Positions 42,778 to 53,728 are shown, counted from the stretch's first letter. The stretch is 64,000 nt of DNA from Albugo candida (GCA_905220665.1 CAJNAR010000171.1:248001-312000), one strand, 5' to 3'. The notes: generated by a model not told the origin, from the sequence alone. A program made the numbers and translations.

Positions 42778-42853
42778 TGCAGCGCGAAACGACAGGCGAA
42801 ATGTTTGAAAAGCTGCTTTCTGAATTGCGTATACCACATACTTTAGTAGTAAT
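42778..42853. promoter_or_regulatory. 76-bp divergent promoter region
   Basis: The start codons of the cysteine-synthase-like gene (-) and the TMEM42 gene (+) are only 76 bp apart. Both 5' leaders and core promoters must overlap here, unless one gene starts further upstream by an unseen exon. No motif called. Confidence 0.45.
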
Positions 42854-43489
42854 ATGAAAAGCAGGTACGGCCATATGTCAGCCCTTACGTGTACAAGTTT
42901 GATGCGTTTTATGCAGCTTAAAGGCGGGGACAGCAGGCGCTGTTGCTGGTATATTTGGAAAGGTATTGATATTTATTGCCATTGAATGGTAAAATATTGA
43001 TTTGTTCGTCTTACAGCTTGCATCCGAGAGAGAGATTGGAGGGGTACCACTGGATTTGAAGCATTGTCGACTGGATGGTAACGCGGACGACATTGCGTGT
43101 ATTTGGGTGCGTACTGTATCCCTTCAACGGAATGATCTTAAATCTGATGTGCAGTTACCGGTGGGAATCCAAATAACGTGTCTGATGTGCATGCTCGGAA
43201 TGAATGCTCTTATGCTCCGCTACTTTCTTCGCGGGCTGCAGGAATCCGACTCGCTCACGTCAACGATCACTAGCTTTTCAGCCAATTTTGTCGTCACAGT
43301 AAGGTTCAAGCATATTTATAACGCATACGGATGTAATGCGATGCTGTGCAGGCAATAGGGGGCTTCTGGCTCTTTAATGAAGATTTAAACCTTCAATGGA
43401 CTTTTGGCGCTATATTGATTTTATTAGGAATGTTCCTTTTGCTGTATGGAGAAAGCGGTTTAAGGACAGAAGAAAGCAAGAAACAATAA
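42854..43489 (+). CDS. TMEM42-like membrane protein (EamA/DMT-related)
   Basis: Exons 42854-42864, 42917-42962, 43017-43298 and 43352-43489 give 158 residues, the same size as animal TMEM42. The first exon is only 11 nt. The spliced product starts MKSSLKAGTAGAVAGIFGKLAS, where the GxxAxxxGKLAS pattern matches TMEM42. Two more helices follow: VGIQITCLMCMLGMNALML and a C-terminal AIGGFWLFNEDLNLQWTFGAIL with LGMFLLLYGES. Four helices in all, like half a drug/metabolite-type transporter. Substrate unknown. Reading single frames gives two unrelated fragments, so an ORF-only annotation would miss it. Every junction is GT-AG and in phase. Confidence 0.83.
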
Positions 43490-43842
43490 ACATTGAATAC
43501 GCTCAATTGCAGCGCTGTAATAATGTTAGATTAGCGTCAAGAGTATTAGACTTCCTTTTCCGCGGCATTTTGACAATGTTTCTTTCGTAAAGGGACTGGC
43601 CTCCCGAAGGGAGAATTAACAGAAATTGGAGCCGGCCAGTGGCCTTCTCACGGGGGTTGGAGTAGTTTTCAACTAGCAATCACGATGCATCAGCAGAGCT
43701 TCACACGCTATCGTATTGCCCCAAGCGCAAAGATGAAGTGCTACAGTTCAGGCGACTACTTTATAGTATATGCGACTCCCACACGAACAATTTTTCATTT
43801 GCGACGTTATTGACACGTCGAAAAGCGTCGAAAAAGAACGAC
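43490..43842. other. Intergenic region with a GC-rich hairpin
   Basis: About 350 bp between the TMEM42 gene and the next plus-strand gene. It contains the inverted repeat described separately (43595-43640). A short frame from 43685 (MHQQSFTRYR) overlaps the leader of the next gene and shows no sign of coding. Confidence 0.45.
43595..43640. repeat. Nested inverted repeat (possible RNA hairpin)
   Basis: ACTGGCC at 43595-43601 is matched by GGCCAGT at 43634-43640. Inside it, CTCCC (43601-43605) and GGGAG (43609-43613) could form a small stem with a GAA loop. The two stems share one base and are alternatives or a branched fold. It lies about 105 bp after the TMEM42 stop, so it could sit in the 3' UTR or mark a small RNA. 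Confidence 0.45.
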
Positions 43843-44503
43843 ATGCATGAGCTTACGGGAGTGCAGAAGATCTCCGCGTGCGCCGTACGTCGACAGAATC
43901 GTTAAATGTCAACTTGATATGAATCAGAATCATGTAGGGCGCAGGTCTATTTTTCGGGATCACACTCGGATCGATTGAAGCTGTCTGGTCCATTCCAAAA
44001 CTTGGTCTGGCGCTTACTTTAAAATTGTTGGGTGGAGTACATTTGCTGAATGTATTGTATTAGGTACAAACTTACCAAAATTCTCATCTCAACTAAAACA
44101 CATTGGGGGTCGATGCATTCTATTCGGAGCTGCAGCGACGTTATATGCAACGATCGAATACGCCGCGGTAAGTGCTGTAAATCGATAACGTTCATCACCA
44201 AATAAACTTTTCTGTATCTGAAGGAGTCAATTCGTCACAAAAAAGATTTCATGAATGCTGGCATTGCAGGAGCACTAGCAGGAGGATCTGTTGTTGGTAT
44301 CCGGTCTGGTAATGCCCGAACAGCGAGCGGTGCCGCACTTATCACCGCAGCAGCGAGTGGTGCCTGCTCTTACTGGTAAGATCGCTGTGAAGCAATACAT
44401 TATCGTCAAGGAATCTCAAATGTTATGTAGGGAAACACTTTCCGATGATCCATTTGAGAGGTATGCAGCTGCACGGAAAGCGCGAGAAGGACGAGTGGAA
44501 TGA
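43843..44503 (+). CDS. Tim17/22-family protein, NDUFA11-like
   Basis: Exons 43843-43884, 43938-44004, 44064-44167, 44224-44375 and 44431-44503; 145 residues, close to NDUFA11 (141). The product has short helices with the glycine-rich patterns of the Tim17/Tim22/Tim23/NDUFA11 family: GAGLFFGITLGSIEAVW, then GRCILFGAAATLYATIEY, then KDFMNAGIAGALAGGSVVGI and ASGAALITAAASGACSYW. The KxDxxNxxIAGxxAG spacing fits NDUFA11, an accessory subunit of complex I in the inner mitochondrial membrane. Its C-terminal DPFERYAAARKAR is also typical of complex I accessory subunits. The donor of intron 2 (GTCTGG at 44005) is not ideal; a rival 32-nt intron would leave eight more residues. Tim22 cannot be ruled out. 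Confidence 0.72.
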
Positions 44504-44873
44504 TAAACAAGCGATTCGAAAGCTTGAAAGATTATGATTAACATTGGAATACATACTTTTGGCTCCGATGTTCAACCTCTTCTAATAAACAGACGTCTAC
44601 TCTAGAGATGAGAAGAAATTCGAAGGGGACTGTAAAGGCGTAGCGGTTCCATTCCTGCAAAAAAAAAAGATCGAACGAGCTTTTAGTTCCCAAAAAACAT
44701 TCCACAGCATGCAATGAATTGCAGATCACAATTCATTTATTATGAATTGTATTGAATTGATGAAGTAGAACGATTGCGCATGAGCTCTTCCCATCAGCCG
44801 AAATGACTGCGTTTTACAGTACCACAACTTTCTCAATAGCTCTTCTGGCCGCAATTGCTTGCATCCGACGACG
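44504..44873. other. Intergenic region, 370 bp
   Basis: Between the NDUFA11-like gene and the C2 gene, both plus. It has a short A-tract near 44658-44667. A frame at 44803-45018 begins MTAFYSTTTFSIALLAAIAC, signal-anchor-like, but it overlaps the C2 frame and has no conserved body. I call no gene here. Confidence 0.4.
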
Positions 44874-45986
44874 ATGCAAAGCGGTGATCCCTCTTCCCAA
44901 GTCGTCATCGATGCGCCTTATACATTGCACATGCGCGTGCATACGTTGGAGGCTTTCGTCAACACTCGGGCGGGACATTTCGCGTATTGCAAGCTGTACA
45001 TTGGCCATAAAGTCATGACAAACGGTAGTCGTGTGGGTGTGGCTCGATTACTAATGCCAAATCGTGAAGATGATTTACAGAAACGATATATGCGAACATT
45101 CAAAACAAACTCGCAAGTGTTCAAGCGACAATTTGTTGTATGGAATCAAAAATTTCGAATTGGCGTTTTGGATCCGGAAAAAGAAGTGATGACGTTCCGA
45201 ATCAAAAGCCGTAAAGCGATGTTCAGGATCACAATTGGTGCTTGCGCGTTTTATATGAATCAGCTATTGAGCACAGAAGGGATCGACCAATGGCTCCCAT
45301 TGAGTAAAGGCCTCAAGTCGACGGGGCAGATCCGACTGCAATTACGATTACTGGAGACGAAAAGTATGTATCTGAACGAGAATTACATTGCGAATCGACA
45401 GACGACGATATTATTGAGTAAGTCAAAGGGGTCAGAAGATGTATCGTTGCGACCGAATTCAGATATAAACGGGCGGGGAAGAGAAGAATGCTACACGAAG
45501 AAAGATTGCAATTCGGTCTGCGTTGAAGTCGAGAACTTTGAGAAACAGATGGAATACGAGCAACATGACTGGATCCATTTGAGCAATCTTGAGAGCAATG
45601 ATTTGTTCGATATCAAGGATGCGCTTGGTGAAAGGAGTCGTGATTCGTGGGAGACCGTTGTTGTCAAAGAAACGATGCGTGACTCCAAACTCTCGTCTAG
45701 CGGAAGTAATGCGAGTACATTAAGCCATTTTGACGATCGAACTGCACGATTTATCACATCCACAATGTCCTCGTCTGCTGCGTCTTCTCTTTGGGGGAAG
45801 GGAAGACGAAGTAGTAATTTCGATTCAATCACATCGATCAAAGGATTCATGCAGCTGTGTGGGCGTCGTAACGTTTCCAAAGAAAACTTTTTAGAAACAC
45901 AAATCGAAGTTGTCGCGCAAGAAAATGAGTTCGACGACCAGCAAAATACGTTTAAAGCAGCAACAAATAAGATGATCGATCTCTAA
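44874..45986 (+). CDS. C2-domain protein
   Basis: Single exon, 370 residues. An N-terminal C2-like domain covers about residues 10-165: LHMRVHTLEAF, then FAYCKLYIGHKVM, VFKRQFVVWNQKFRIGV, MTFRIKSRK, and QWLPLSKG ... GQIRLQLRLLET, the last strand typical of a C2 sandwich. The Asp cluster that binds calcium is not obvious, so calcium-free lipid or protein binding is more likely. The rest is Ser-rich and looks disordered, with DWIHLSNLESNDLFDIKD as the only ordered-looking piece. The role is unknown; membrane targeting is inferred from the C2 fold. Confidence 0.75.
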   Translation: MQSGDPSSQVVIDAPYTLHMRVHTLEAFVNTRAGHFAYCKLYIGHKVMTNGSRVGVARLLMPNREDDLQKRYMRTFKTNSQVFKRQFVVWNQKFRIGVLDPEKEVMTFRIKSRKAMFRITIGACAFYMNQLLSTEGIDQWLPLSKGLKSTGQIRLQLRLLETKSMYLNENYIANRQTTILLSKSKGSEDVSLRPNSDINGRGREECYTKKDCNSVCVEVENFEKQMEYEQHDWIHLSNLESNDLFDIKDALGERSRDSWETVVVKETMRDSKLSSSGSNASTLSHFDDRTARFITSTMSSSAASSLWGKGRRSSNFDSITSIKGFMQLCGRRNVSKENFLETQIEVVAQENEFDDQQNTFKAATNKMIDL

Positions 45987-46252
45987 TACAGCTTTCTCAT
46001 AGTTTGTGATGCTTACCCCTTCGTTTACATACGCTGTCCCTCTAATGATCAAGACGGATGCAGGGATCCTTTCCTGCTATACGTCTCCTGTATGCTGCAT
46101 CGGATGTGACACATAGTTGCTGGAATGCATTGGAATGATTGATTTTCTATCACATCAGTCAGTTTCTGAATTTATAGATTTAGAGGTCCGACCTGTATTA
46201 GGTGCGATTTAGTAATTACTCCCTATTTTCTCTCGCTAAAGTGCAATCTGGA

Positions 46253-48518
46253 ATGGCGTCAGTTGTTCCGGCATCTGTGGGCGATGGAAGCAGCAGTATT
46301 TCATCTTCAGCAATGGAAAATCTCTCTACAAGCTCTAATTCTCCTTCTTCAGCACCACTAGTCAATGCTCCGTCATTATCTGATCCGCTTGTAGTAAAAA
46401 GTATACTTGCTCAGTTCGACTCACAAATCAATCAAATGATGGATTACCCAGCCAAAGATATCATCAATTCGCTCACTATGGCAGCGGAAAAATTCGAATT
46501 TGCTCAAGAAATAGTTCAGTTTCTGGAGACCAAAATTCATCGGGTTCATTAATAGCTTCTTTTGCAATATTAGATTTCCAATGTAACAACGTTGTAATTT
46601 TTGTTTATGGTCCTTAATTTATGTGCAGGTATCGCCTAATTTCAAGCTGCCTATCTTCTATCTGATGGACTCCATCTTGAAGAACGTAAAGGGACCGTAC
46701 CCCAAGCTTTTTGGTGAACATATCGTCCCGCTGTACTGCAACTGTGTGCGCCAAGTCACGCCAAAAGACCTTCGCCGATTCGTGCACGTGTTAAACACCT
46801 GGGAAGCCTCTCAATTGTTTTCACCAGGAGCACTTGGGCAAATGCGATCGGCGGCAACCCGGGCTCTAGCACAGATAGAACCGTCCAAAATTGCTCAAGT
46901 CCCAGTTAGTTTTGCCCAAGAACGACAGCTTGTCGACACAGTACCTTCCTTTCAGTCGAAAATCGAAAGCACCAATTACGATTTGGAGCTCCGAGTCATT
47001 TTGACACAAGTAAGGGAAAGCCTGCTATTGATTATGCAATATGCAATACTCAGTCTGCTCGTGTTATCATTTGGATAGCTACAAAACGATATGGGGATTC
47101 ATCCGACACAGCATATGAGCTTGGAGCAAGTACGGTCCGATAATCCCGAGTATTACCAGCAATTACAAGAGTATCACACCGCATCGAAAATTAAATCAGT
47201 AGAAGTAAAGGTTCCCGATAGTGTCCCCGATCGATCATGTCAATATGAAACACAACCTCGAGAAGGAGGCCGAATACCGCACACCTCAAAAAGGAGAGGG
47301 AGAAATAAGCGGATGGAACGTGTACGAAATCAACAGTCTTATAGAGAAAATCAGAGTAAGAATAGTATGAAACATCCAATCCCTGCTATTCCTTCTTCGG
47401 GAGAGGCTTCTAGATCTGCGAATGTTGCACACTTGATGAAGTTGCTGAGAAGCAAACGTCGCTCACCATCTCCTGCTCCATCCAGTCAACATGAAGACAA
47501 AGCCATTGCAAAAGAAAATCCGCGAGCACCCACAACCACGCCATCGTCGTCCTCTAGCTCTAGGCAAACCAAAGGTGGTCCCGATCCCGCGGCTGTCATG
47601 TCCATTTTGAAAAAACTACGAGGTTTGTCTGGGTCCAAAGGAGGTAAAGCTAGTGCAGGAAGAGCTGAGAATAATTCTTTGAAAGAGCAGACTCGGCAGG
47701 TGACAGGCAACACAACAGCCAAAAATGACGTCATGTCCTCCAAGATGTGGTTTAGTGACAAGATCGTCGCACACAAGGATCGCGTGGAATCTAACATACA
47801 GAAACTATATGCAGCACTACCGCTTGTGTGTCGAGAAAGTGGCGTCCGCTTTCGCGAACAAAGCAAACTAGACGCTCATTTAGATTTTTTGTTTCAGTAT
47901 AATCGATCTGTGAAGGAACGTGGCAAAGGCGGCATCTCAAGAGCATGGTATCCGAACAAAGAGCAATGGACAACGGATTTCTCAACGGATCATACGGCCA
48001 GAAAGAAGACCAGCAGTAGCTTTTTTGATCAAGATAGCAAGCAAATACAAAGTGACAAAGATGATCAAGTGTTGATGGCGCTGAGGAACGCAAGAGTTCC
48101 AGTCGATGAATCAGTCACCAAATGTCGAATTTGTGGGTACGTCGAGGAATTGATACTTTATCCGGAGGCTTATGTGTGTGTTAGTGAGCCATTTGAAAAG
48201 TGCTGGGACGAAGATGAAGAAGAGTGGATGTACATCAACGCGATTGTGGGGACGATTCATGGCCAGGACGATGCAAATGTGAAGACGACGATATTTCACA
48301 AGTACTGTTATGACACGGTACTGTCCAACTCAAAATGCATCACATGGGAGCATCTGATCCCTGAAGCAGCATTGGACGATCAAGTAGAAGGAACAGACGA
48401 TGATGAAATAGGGAGCAAGAAACGGATACGTGAAGAACTAGAAATGGAGCTTGCTAGCGACGAAGAAGACTCTGATGACGATGTCAAACGTCCTCGGGCA
48501 ACAACGTCGGAGCACTAG
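46253..48518 (+). CDS. PCF11: Pcf11-like mRNA cleavage/polyadenylation factor
   Basis: Exons 46253-46543, 46629-47009 and 47079-48518 (703 residues), in phase. The CID domain, which binds the phosphorylated RNA polymerase II tail, runs across exons 1-2 (KDIINSLTMAAEKF ... KLPIFYLMDSILKNVKGPY). The linker is Ser/Arg/Lys-rich. The C-terminal third has the Pcf11 motif LDAHLDFLFQYNR ... SRAWYPNKEQW and a Cys-based zinc finger (CRICGYVEEL ... HKYCYD). The extreme tail is acidic (EELEMELASDEEDSDDD). It should take part in 3'-end cleavage and termination. Intron 1 is 85 nt, one of the longest here. Confidence 0.9.
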
Positions 48519-48601
48519 CAAGAAGCGTTCACTTATTTCCAATATATTGATCTGTTAGCTACAACTCTACAATCAAAATTGTTTTTGACAGAGAATACCA
48601 A

Positions 48602-51600
48602 CTACTCAAAATTGTCAGCATCGTCGTACATTTCCTCCTCGTCCGCCGGTGAATTTGTGGGCGCTTCGGCGCTCTGTTGCATTATTGGATCAGTGACAAA
48701 GTCATCCGCCTCGTACGTCGGCTCCAATGCGTCTTCTTCAAAACCTTCATCGTACTCGTTGGCGTACTCGACCACATCAACAGCAGAAGCAGACTCTTCT
48801 TGATCGTTCTCTTTTCGAGTCTTCTGGTCCGAAATTCTCAAAGTGGAGACCAATTGCAAAGTCTCCATCGATGGTATAAAAACCTCCGCGGAAACCGACT
48901 CGACTTTTGGCGATTCATCGACTTCTATCCGAAACAGCCCGCTCGTTAGCTCAGTATCAGCTTTCTCGTCTATCGTTGGCGGAACACAAGCTTCCGAATC
49001 GGATGAAAGCAAAGTGTTGTCACTTTCATCGTATGGATTGATCATTTCGTGATTCTCTATGACGGAAGTAGCCTCTACGCTCTCCGATTGACTCAGCACT
49101 GAAATAGCATTTTCTATCACATCAATGACTTCTGGCAGCGCTACTTGGAACTCGAGAGGCTTGACGGGCCTTGGATCAACTCTTGCTTGCTCGATTCTTT
49201 GCACAATCATTTGAATGAGATTGCTGCACTCCAACCGATGACGCTCATCAGTCTCACTTACGAACGGAGATATCACAATCTCCATGAGATTCTGATCTGT
49301 CCGCTCTTCCATTTCCATCGCGTCGACTTCCAATACCTCGTCATCTACCGATTTTAGAACTGTCATCTCTTTGGACTCATCGCGAATCCGATTTTGGTCT
49401 TCTTCTATTTCGGACTCGATCGTCTCTTTCGGCTCCCTGCGGCCTTCGTCAACATTGAGATTGGTGTCGTCTTCGGAGTCAAAGTCGTTTTCTTGGGCTA
49501 ATTCTTCCATTACGTCTGTGATATCCGCTTCAGGTTCGATGACAATGTTTTCCGCTTCCTCGATTGCCTGCACTATTTCCACCTTTGGAACCTCTTCGGC
49601 GTCTGTTTTCATATCATCGACCGCATCGTATTGTTCATCGTATTCACCTTCCAATTCGAGATCTCCTTCATCTACGTCTACTGTTGAAGGCTCGTCCTTC
49701 TCTATTGATACAACTTTCACGCCCATTTCCTCTTTGGCCGCTTCGTCGATCTGAATTGGAGCTTTTTCATCGATTGATACATCCTCCCGGCTTTCCATTT
49801 TCTCTTCTTCTAACGATAAATCCCTAACTTCATCGAGAGCTGCAAATGGAGGTTCCAGGCTTCCTATTGCTGATTCGACGCCCACGGCGTCGCTGATCTC
49901 AATCTGATCTTCCACGTACTGCTGATCCTCATTCTGACCTTCTACAACCTCCATCGAAGCTTCCTTTTCCTTTGAAGTATCGCCCGCGCAATGAATTCGG
50001 TCAGTCTCCTCTTCTGACTCTAGGAAATCATTGACGCAATCCAAAGCCAAAGCTGAAGCTGTTACCTCGTGAGTTTCTATCGGTATTTCTCTCCTCTCCT
50101 CTTCCACGTGCTCCTCCGCCAAGTTCGACGCTTTCTCATCCTCCAAAGAATTGTTTGGGCTTTGTACTCTGTCCACTTCCTCTTCCGATTCTGAATATTC
50201 GTCCAAAGGCGAAGGTGGAGAGTCATGGCTCTCTATGGCTTCCTCTTCATACAGAACGTCTTCCGGAGTCTCATTCTGATCTTCCAGGCATTCCTCGGTC
50301 TCTACGTGAGCTTCTATATTCATCACGGGATGATGCAACTCTTCCGCCTCCTCCATAATCGCGTCCAGCCTTGCGACTTCTTCGGATTTCTCTATAAGCG
50401 CTCTGCGTGGTAATCTGTCCTCTCGAAACCTCACATTATCATCGATATCGACGCTCAGACAATCGTTTCGATCATTTTGACTCTCTTTAGCGAGCGATTT
50501 CGCCAGCACGCAATCGGTAAGCATACCATTCACAAAATTCGACGCAATTTGCGGTACAAAAGCGCCAACTTCCACCGAAGTCTTTAGAGCATCCGACGGC
50601 TTATCATAGTCGCTAATCTCCAGTCTTTCTTGACGATGATCCAACAATGTCTCCGCCGCGATCGGATCTTCGGTTAGAAGGTCTGCTGTCATGCTTCCCC
50701 ATTCAAAATCCTCATCGTCGTAGAATGCGTCTAAATTCTCTTGAGAGTGCGGAGACGTGTTCTCTTCCTCGCCATTGACGATACGCGAAGCTTCTTCGAT
50801 AAAATCGATGACACTTTCCTCAGACTCGATCAGAGTGTTCACCGTAATATCTTCGACAGCTGGGTCGTTTACGTTCGGTAATGCGTCCTCAGGCGCAGGT
50901 TGAACGTCTTTGACCTCGATGGACTGAGGATGCTCTTCAATTACGTAATCAAGAGGATCCTCTTTCACATCAACGTCTTGGTCGATAACAGGTGTCGCTT
51001 GCACCACTGGATGCTCCGGGGTCTTTGGAGCATCCATGTGGCTCGATACGTCAGCAGCGATCGGTAAAGACGCTGACAAGAGATCAGTGGTGACTTCCGC
51101 TTGGATAGTTTCAGCCTCTGTAGCCTGTGCCTGTGCATGTTTGATACTTTCATTCTTCTTCGACTTTGATACATTCGATGCCTTTACGACACTGTTGTTG
51201 GGACGTAAGGTCTTTGTTTCAGTCGTATTGCTTCGAGGTGCAGGTCGTTTAGGTGAAATAGCTCGAGATTGTTGGCGTGAGAATTTTGTGGTCTCTGTGC
51301 TTTGGGCGCGGTCAATCATTCGATGAAGCTTTTCCGCAAACGATAAGCGCTCTTTGCTCAACGAGGATTGCTGTTCTCGAAAAAGGTCTTTGGCATATTG
51401 ACTGAGAGAATCTGAGTCATGACTGAGCGATTCGGAACGTTTATTATGACCTCTCGCTTTTGTAGTTTTCAAATGCTGCGACGATGAAGTCAAATTGAGT
51501 TGTGGTTTCTGTGATAAAGTGCGTGCGATTTGTTTTACTTTAATATCATTCTGAGGCACCTTGAGCCTTTGATTCTTTGTGACCGAGTTTCGAGTGTGAG

Positions 51601-53728
51601 CATCTGTCAAAGCTTGAGACTTTGAGATCCCTTTTTGGAGACGCGAACGGGGTGCTGGTAGAGCATTGGAAGAATATTCGGATCGCTTTCGTTTGCTATC
51701 TAATTTATCTTTTTGAGGTACGCCATACGTCGCCATTAATAATCGCTGACGCTCTTGCTTCATACAGCTTGGATGCTTTTTGGACACTTTATCGGATTTG
51801 GTTCGCATGGAATCGGACGCTTTTCTCGATATATTCCAACTCGAATCCCATTCTACTCGAGTCGGGCACTGGCCACTTGATTGTGGGAAAGCTGCTGGAA
51901 ATAGCGATTGGGAGGATGGAGGATTCACTCCAGATGAGCGAGTGTTTGCCGGCCGCATGGAATGAGCCTGCGTACTGGTTTTCGACGGAGAATATCCCAT
52001 TTCAGCACCAGAATTCGACCAAGAAGACTGTTTTTTCGCTAGCGTGATCGCATCCAATGCGGCCGCTACGCTCTGCTGCATCCCTTCTTCTTCATTGAGA
52101 ATAGCCAGCACTGCCGAGAGTACATTCATCCCGTCATTATACTGCAGTAATCGAACAGCATGCGAGTACTTTGTCACAATATAAACAAGGAATCGCCCAA
52201 CTGTCCCAATAGTTTTGTGGTCTTGAGCTGGGAGCGCTTGCTTGAGGTATAAAATCATTAATATGAATGGAATGCTGTCCAGCAGTTTGTTTGTCTTCTG
52301 ACACACTTTGACCCAAATAAGACAAGCAATCGACTCATTCCCTTCAAGTTGAGATAATTCGATCAAAACTTGACTCGAGTGAAAATAGACCTGACGAGTG
52401 TGAATGCTATACGTTTTGTGATGGTATAATGATTTGAATATCAGGTCTAGAAGCGTCTCCAAACGGTGAATATCGCATGAAATAGGGCCTAAAAACGCGG
52501 CGATTGCTCCAGAAGCGGAAGCCTGTACGATCGCGTCATCGGGGAAGGAGGCCATAGTGTATAGTATACTTGGAACGATGTCATTCTGGATGAAATACTC
52601 AATGATGGATGGACGAAGAAAGCAGAATCGACGAAGTAATACGAGACAGTAACAGAGTACAATTGCCTGTGAGCCATTCGCTACGAGTAGAGCTAGTAGA
52701 AGACTGGCTCCATTGCATGAATGGAGTATGTCTGCTGTGGCGTGTGGGTACGCTCGTGAGTATTGGACCACATGGGACACAAGGGATTTTGTGGTCGGGA
52801 CGTCTACAGAATGCCCGTGTAATTGCTGAAGACAAGAAATGAGATGCTCCTTCACATCATTAGGGAGCTCTCGTGCTTCGATGCCGGCTGAATACGGCTG
52901 GACAGGCTCAATCGCTGATAATTGTGATTGTGAATGAGACATTGTGGGACCATTCCATGGATCATTGTTGGAAACAACAGGAGGATGGAATTCGGTAGTT
53001 TCTGAAGCGGACGAAACCTCATGTGGTATCTTGTCCGATGTAATGTCATCACGATTGCTGTAGAGATCGTGAATATCGTCCAGAGACTTTGAATGGGACC
53101 CCAACGTGTCTGGTATTGTGACTTGGCACGGTGCGATTGTACCACATAGTTCAGATGGCTCATTAGGTTCCAATAAACTTACTGGGACGCTCATATCTGT
53201 GCTCGCTGGTACAGCTGGTTCGGTAGAAAAATTGTTGGCTGTACCAATTTCGGACTCTGCAAATTCTGGTAGATTAAAATCGGTATGCGCCATTTCTTCC
53301 TCCATATTCGTTTGCTCCATATTTTCTTCTACCTTGCCCTCGTCCTGTTCTTCCTCTAAACTTTTATCATCTATTTCGCGAATGCGTTCTAGTGTGACAT
53401 CCCCCTCCATTTCACCGTCATCGTACCGAATCGTGTACCGTCCATCATTTTGGACTTCCGAAATCGTCCCAGTGTACCAATCTCCGCTTGAAGCATAATT
53501 TCCTGCAACGCGTGTACCACAACAAATCGTACCATACTCATGTACCCTGATATATTCCTGTACTACCTCATGTTCGACCTCACCGTCATCATACTGAATC
53601 TCATATACACATGCGTCACATTCTGTCACCTTTACGGCCGCAATAAGACCAGGGTACCAAACCTTATCGGTATTTCCTTCATACAAACAGTCAACTCGAG
53701 TTCCCACCGAAAACGCATTTTGTTCCAT
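48602..53728 (-). CDS. Giant tudor-type protein with long acidic C-terminal region
   Basis: Uninterrupted frame; from the ATG at 53728 about 1708 residues. Two tudor-like barrels lie at about residues 5-110, each ending in a DDGE motif (YEIQYDDGEVE and YTIRYDDGEME), a pattern seen in agenet/tudor modules of many oomycete proteins. Residues 280-580 are helical and resemble armadillo/HEAT repeats (CYCLVLLRRFCF, SFPDDAIVQASASGAIAAFLG). The next 350 residues are Ser/Lys/Arg-rich. About 750 residues at the C-terminus are very acidic, Glu-rich and without tandem repeats. Tudor folds bind methylated Lys or Arg, so chromatin or RNP function is possible. No orthologue recognised. The stop is 84 bp from the Pcf11 stop. 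Confidence 0.8.
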   Translation of the reverse strand: MEQNAFSVGTRVDCLYEGNTDKVWYPGLIAAVKVTECDACVYEIQYDDGEVEHEVVQEYIRVHEYGTICCGTRVAGNYASSGDWYTGTISEVQNDGRYTIRYDDGEMEGDVTLERIREIDDKSLEEEQDEGKVEENMEQTNMEEEMAHTDFNLPEFAESEIGTANNFSTEPAVPASTDMSVPVSLLEPNEPSELCGTIAPCQVTIPDTLGSHSKSLDDIHDLYSNRDDITSDKIPHEVSSASETTEFHPPVVSNNDPWNGPTMSHSQSQLSAIEPVQPYSAGIEARELPNDVKEHLISCLQQLHGHSVDVPTTKSLVSHVVQYSRAYPHATADILHSCNGASLLLALLVANGSQAIVLCYCLVLLRRFCFLRPSIIEYFIQNDIVPSILYTMASFPDDAIVQASASGAIAAFLGPISCDIHRLETLLDLIFKSLYHHKTYSIHTRQVYFHSSQVLIELSQLEGNESIACLIWVKVCQKTNKLLDSIPFILMILYLKQALPAQDHKTIGTVGRFLVYIVTKYSHAVRLLQYNDGMNVLSAVLAILNEEEGMQQSVAAALDAITLAKKQSSWSNSGAEMGYSPSKTSTQAHSMRPANTRSSGVNPPSSQSLFPAAFPQSSGQCPTRVEWDSSWNISRKASDSMRTKSDKVSKKHPSCMKQERQRLLMATYGVPQKDKLDSKRKRSEYSSNALPAPRSRLQKGISKSQALTDAHTRNSVTKNQRLKVPQNDIKVKQIARTLSQKPQLNLTSSSQHLKTTKARGHNKRSESLSHDSDSLSQYAKDLFREQQSSLSKERLSFAEKLHRMIDRAQSTETTKFSRQQSRAISPKRPAPRSNTTETKTLRPNNSVVKASNVSKSKKNESIKHAQAQATEAETIQAEVTTDLLSASLPIAADVSSHMDAPKTPEHPVVQATPVIDQDVDVKEDPLDYVIEEHPQSIEVKDVQPAPEDALPNVNDPAVEDITVNTLIESEESVIDFIEEASRIVNGEEENTSPHSQENLDAFYDDEDFEWGSMTADLLTEDPIAAETLLDHRQERLEISDYDKPSDALKTSVEVGAFVPQIASNFVNGMLTDCVLAKSLAKESQNDRNDCLSVDIDDNVRFREDRLPRRALIEKSEEVARLDAIMEEAEELHHPVMNIEAHVETEECLEDQNETPEDVLYEEEAIESHDSPPSPLDEYSESEEEVDRVQSPNNSLEDEKASNLAEEHVEEERREIPIETHEVTASALALDCVNDFLESEEETDRIHCAGDTSKEKEASMEVVEGQNEDQQYVEDQIEISDAVGVESAIGSLEPPFAALDEVRDLSLEEEKMESREDVSIDEKAPIQIDEAAKEEMGVKVVSIEKDEPSTVDVDEGDLELEGEYDEQYDAVDDMKTDAEEVPKVEIVQAIEEAENIVIEPEADITDVMEELAQENDFDSEDDTNLNVDEGRREPKETIESEIEEDQNRIRDESKEMTVLKSVDDEVLEVDAMEMEERTDQNLMEIVISPFVSETDERHRLECSNLIQMIVQRIEQARVDPRPVKPLEFQVALPEVIDVIENAISVLSQSESVEATSVIENHEMINPYDESDNTLLSSDSEACVPPTIDEKADTELTSGLFRIEVDESPKVESVSAEVFIPSMETLQLVSTLRISDQKTRKENDQEESASAVDVVEYANEYDEGFEEDALEPTYEADDFVTDPIMQQSAEAPTNSPADEEEMYDDADNFE

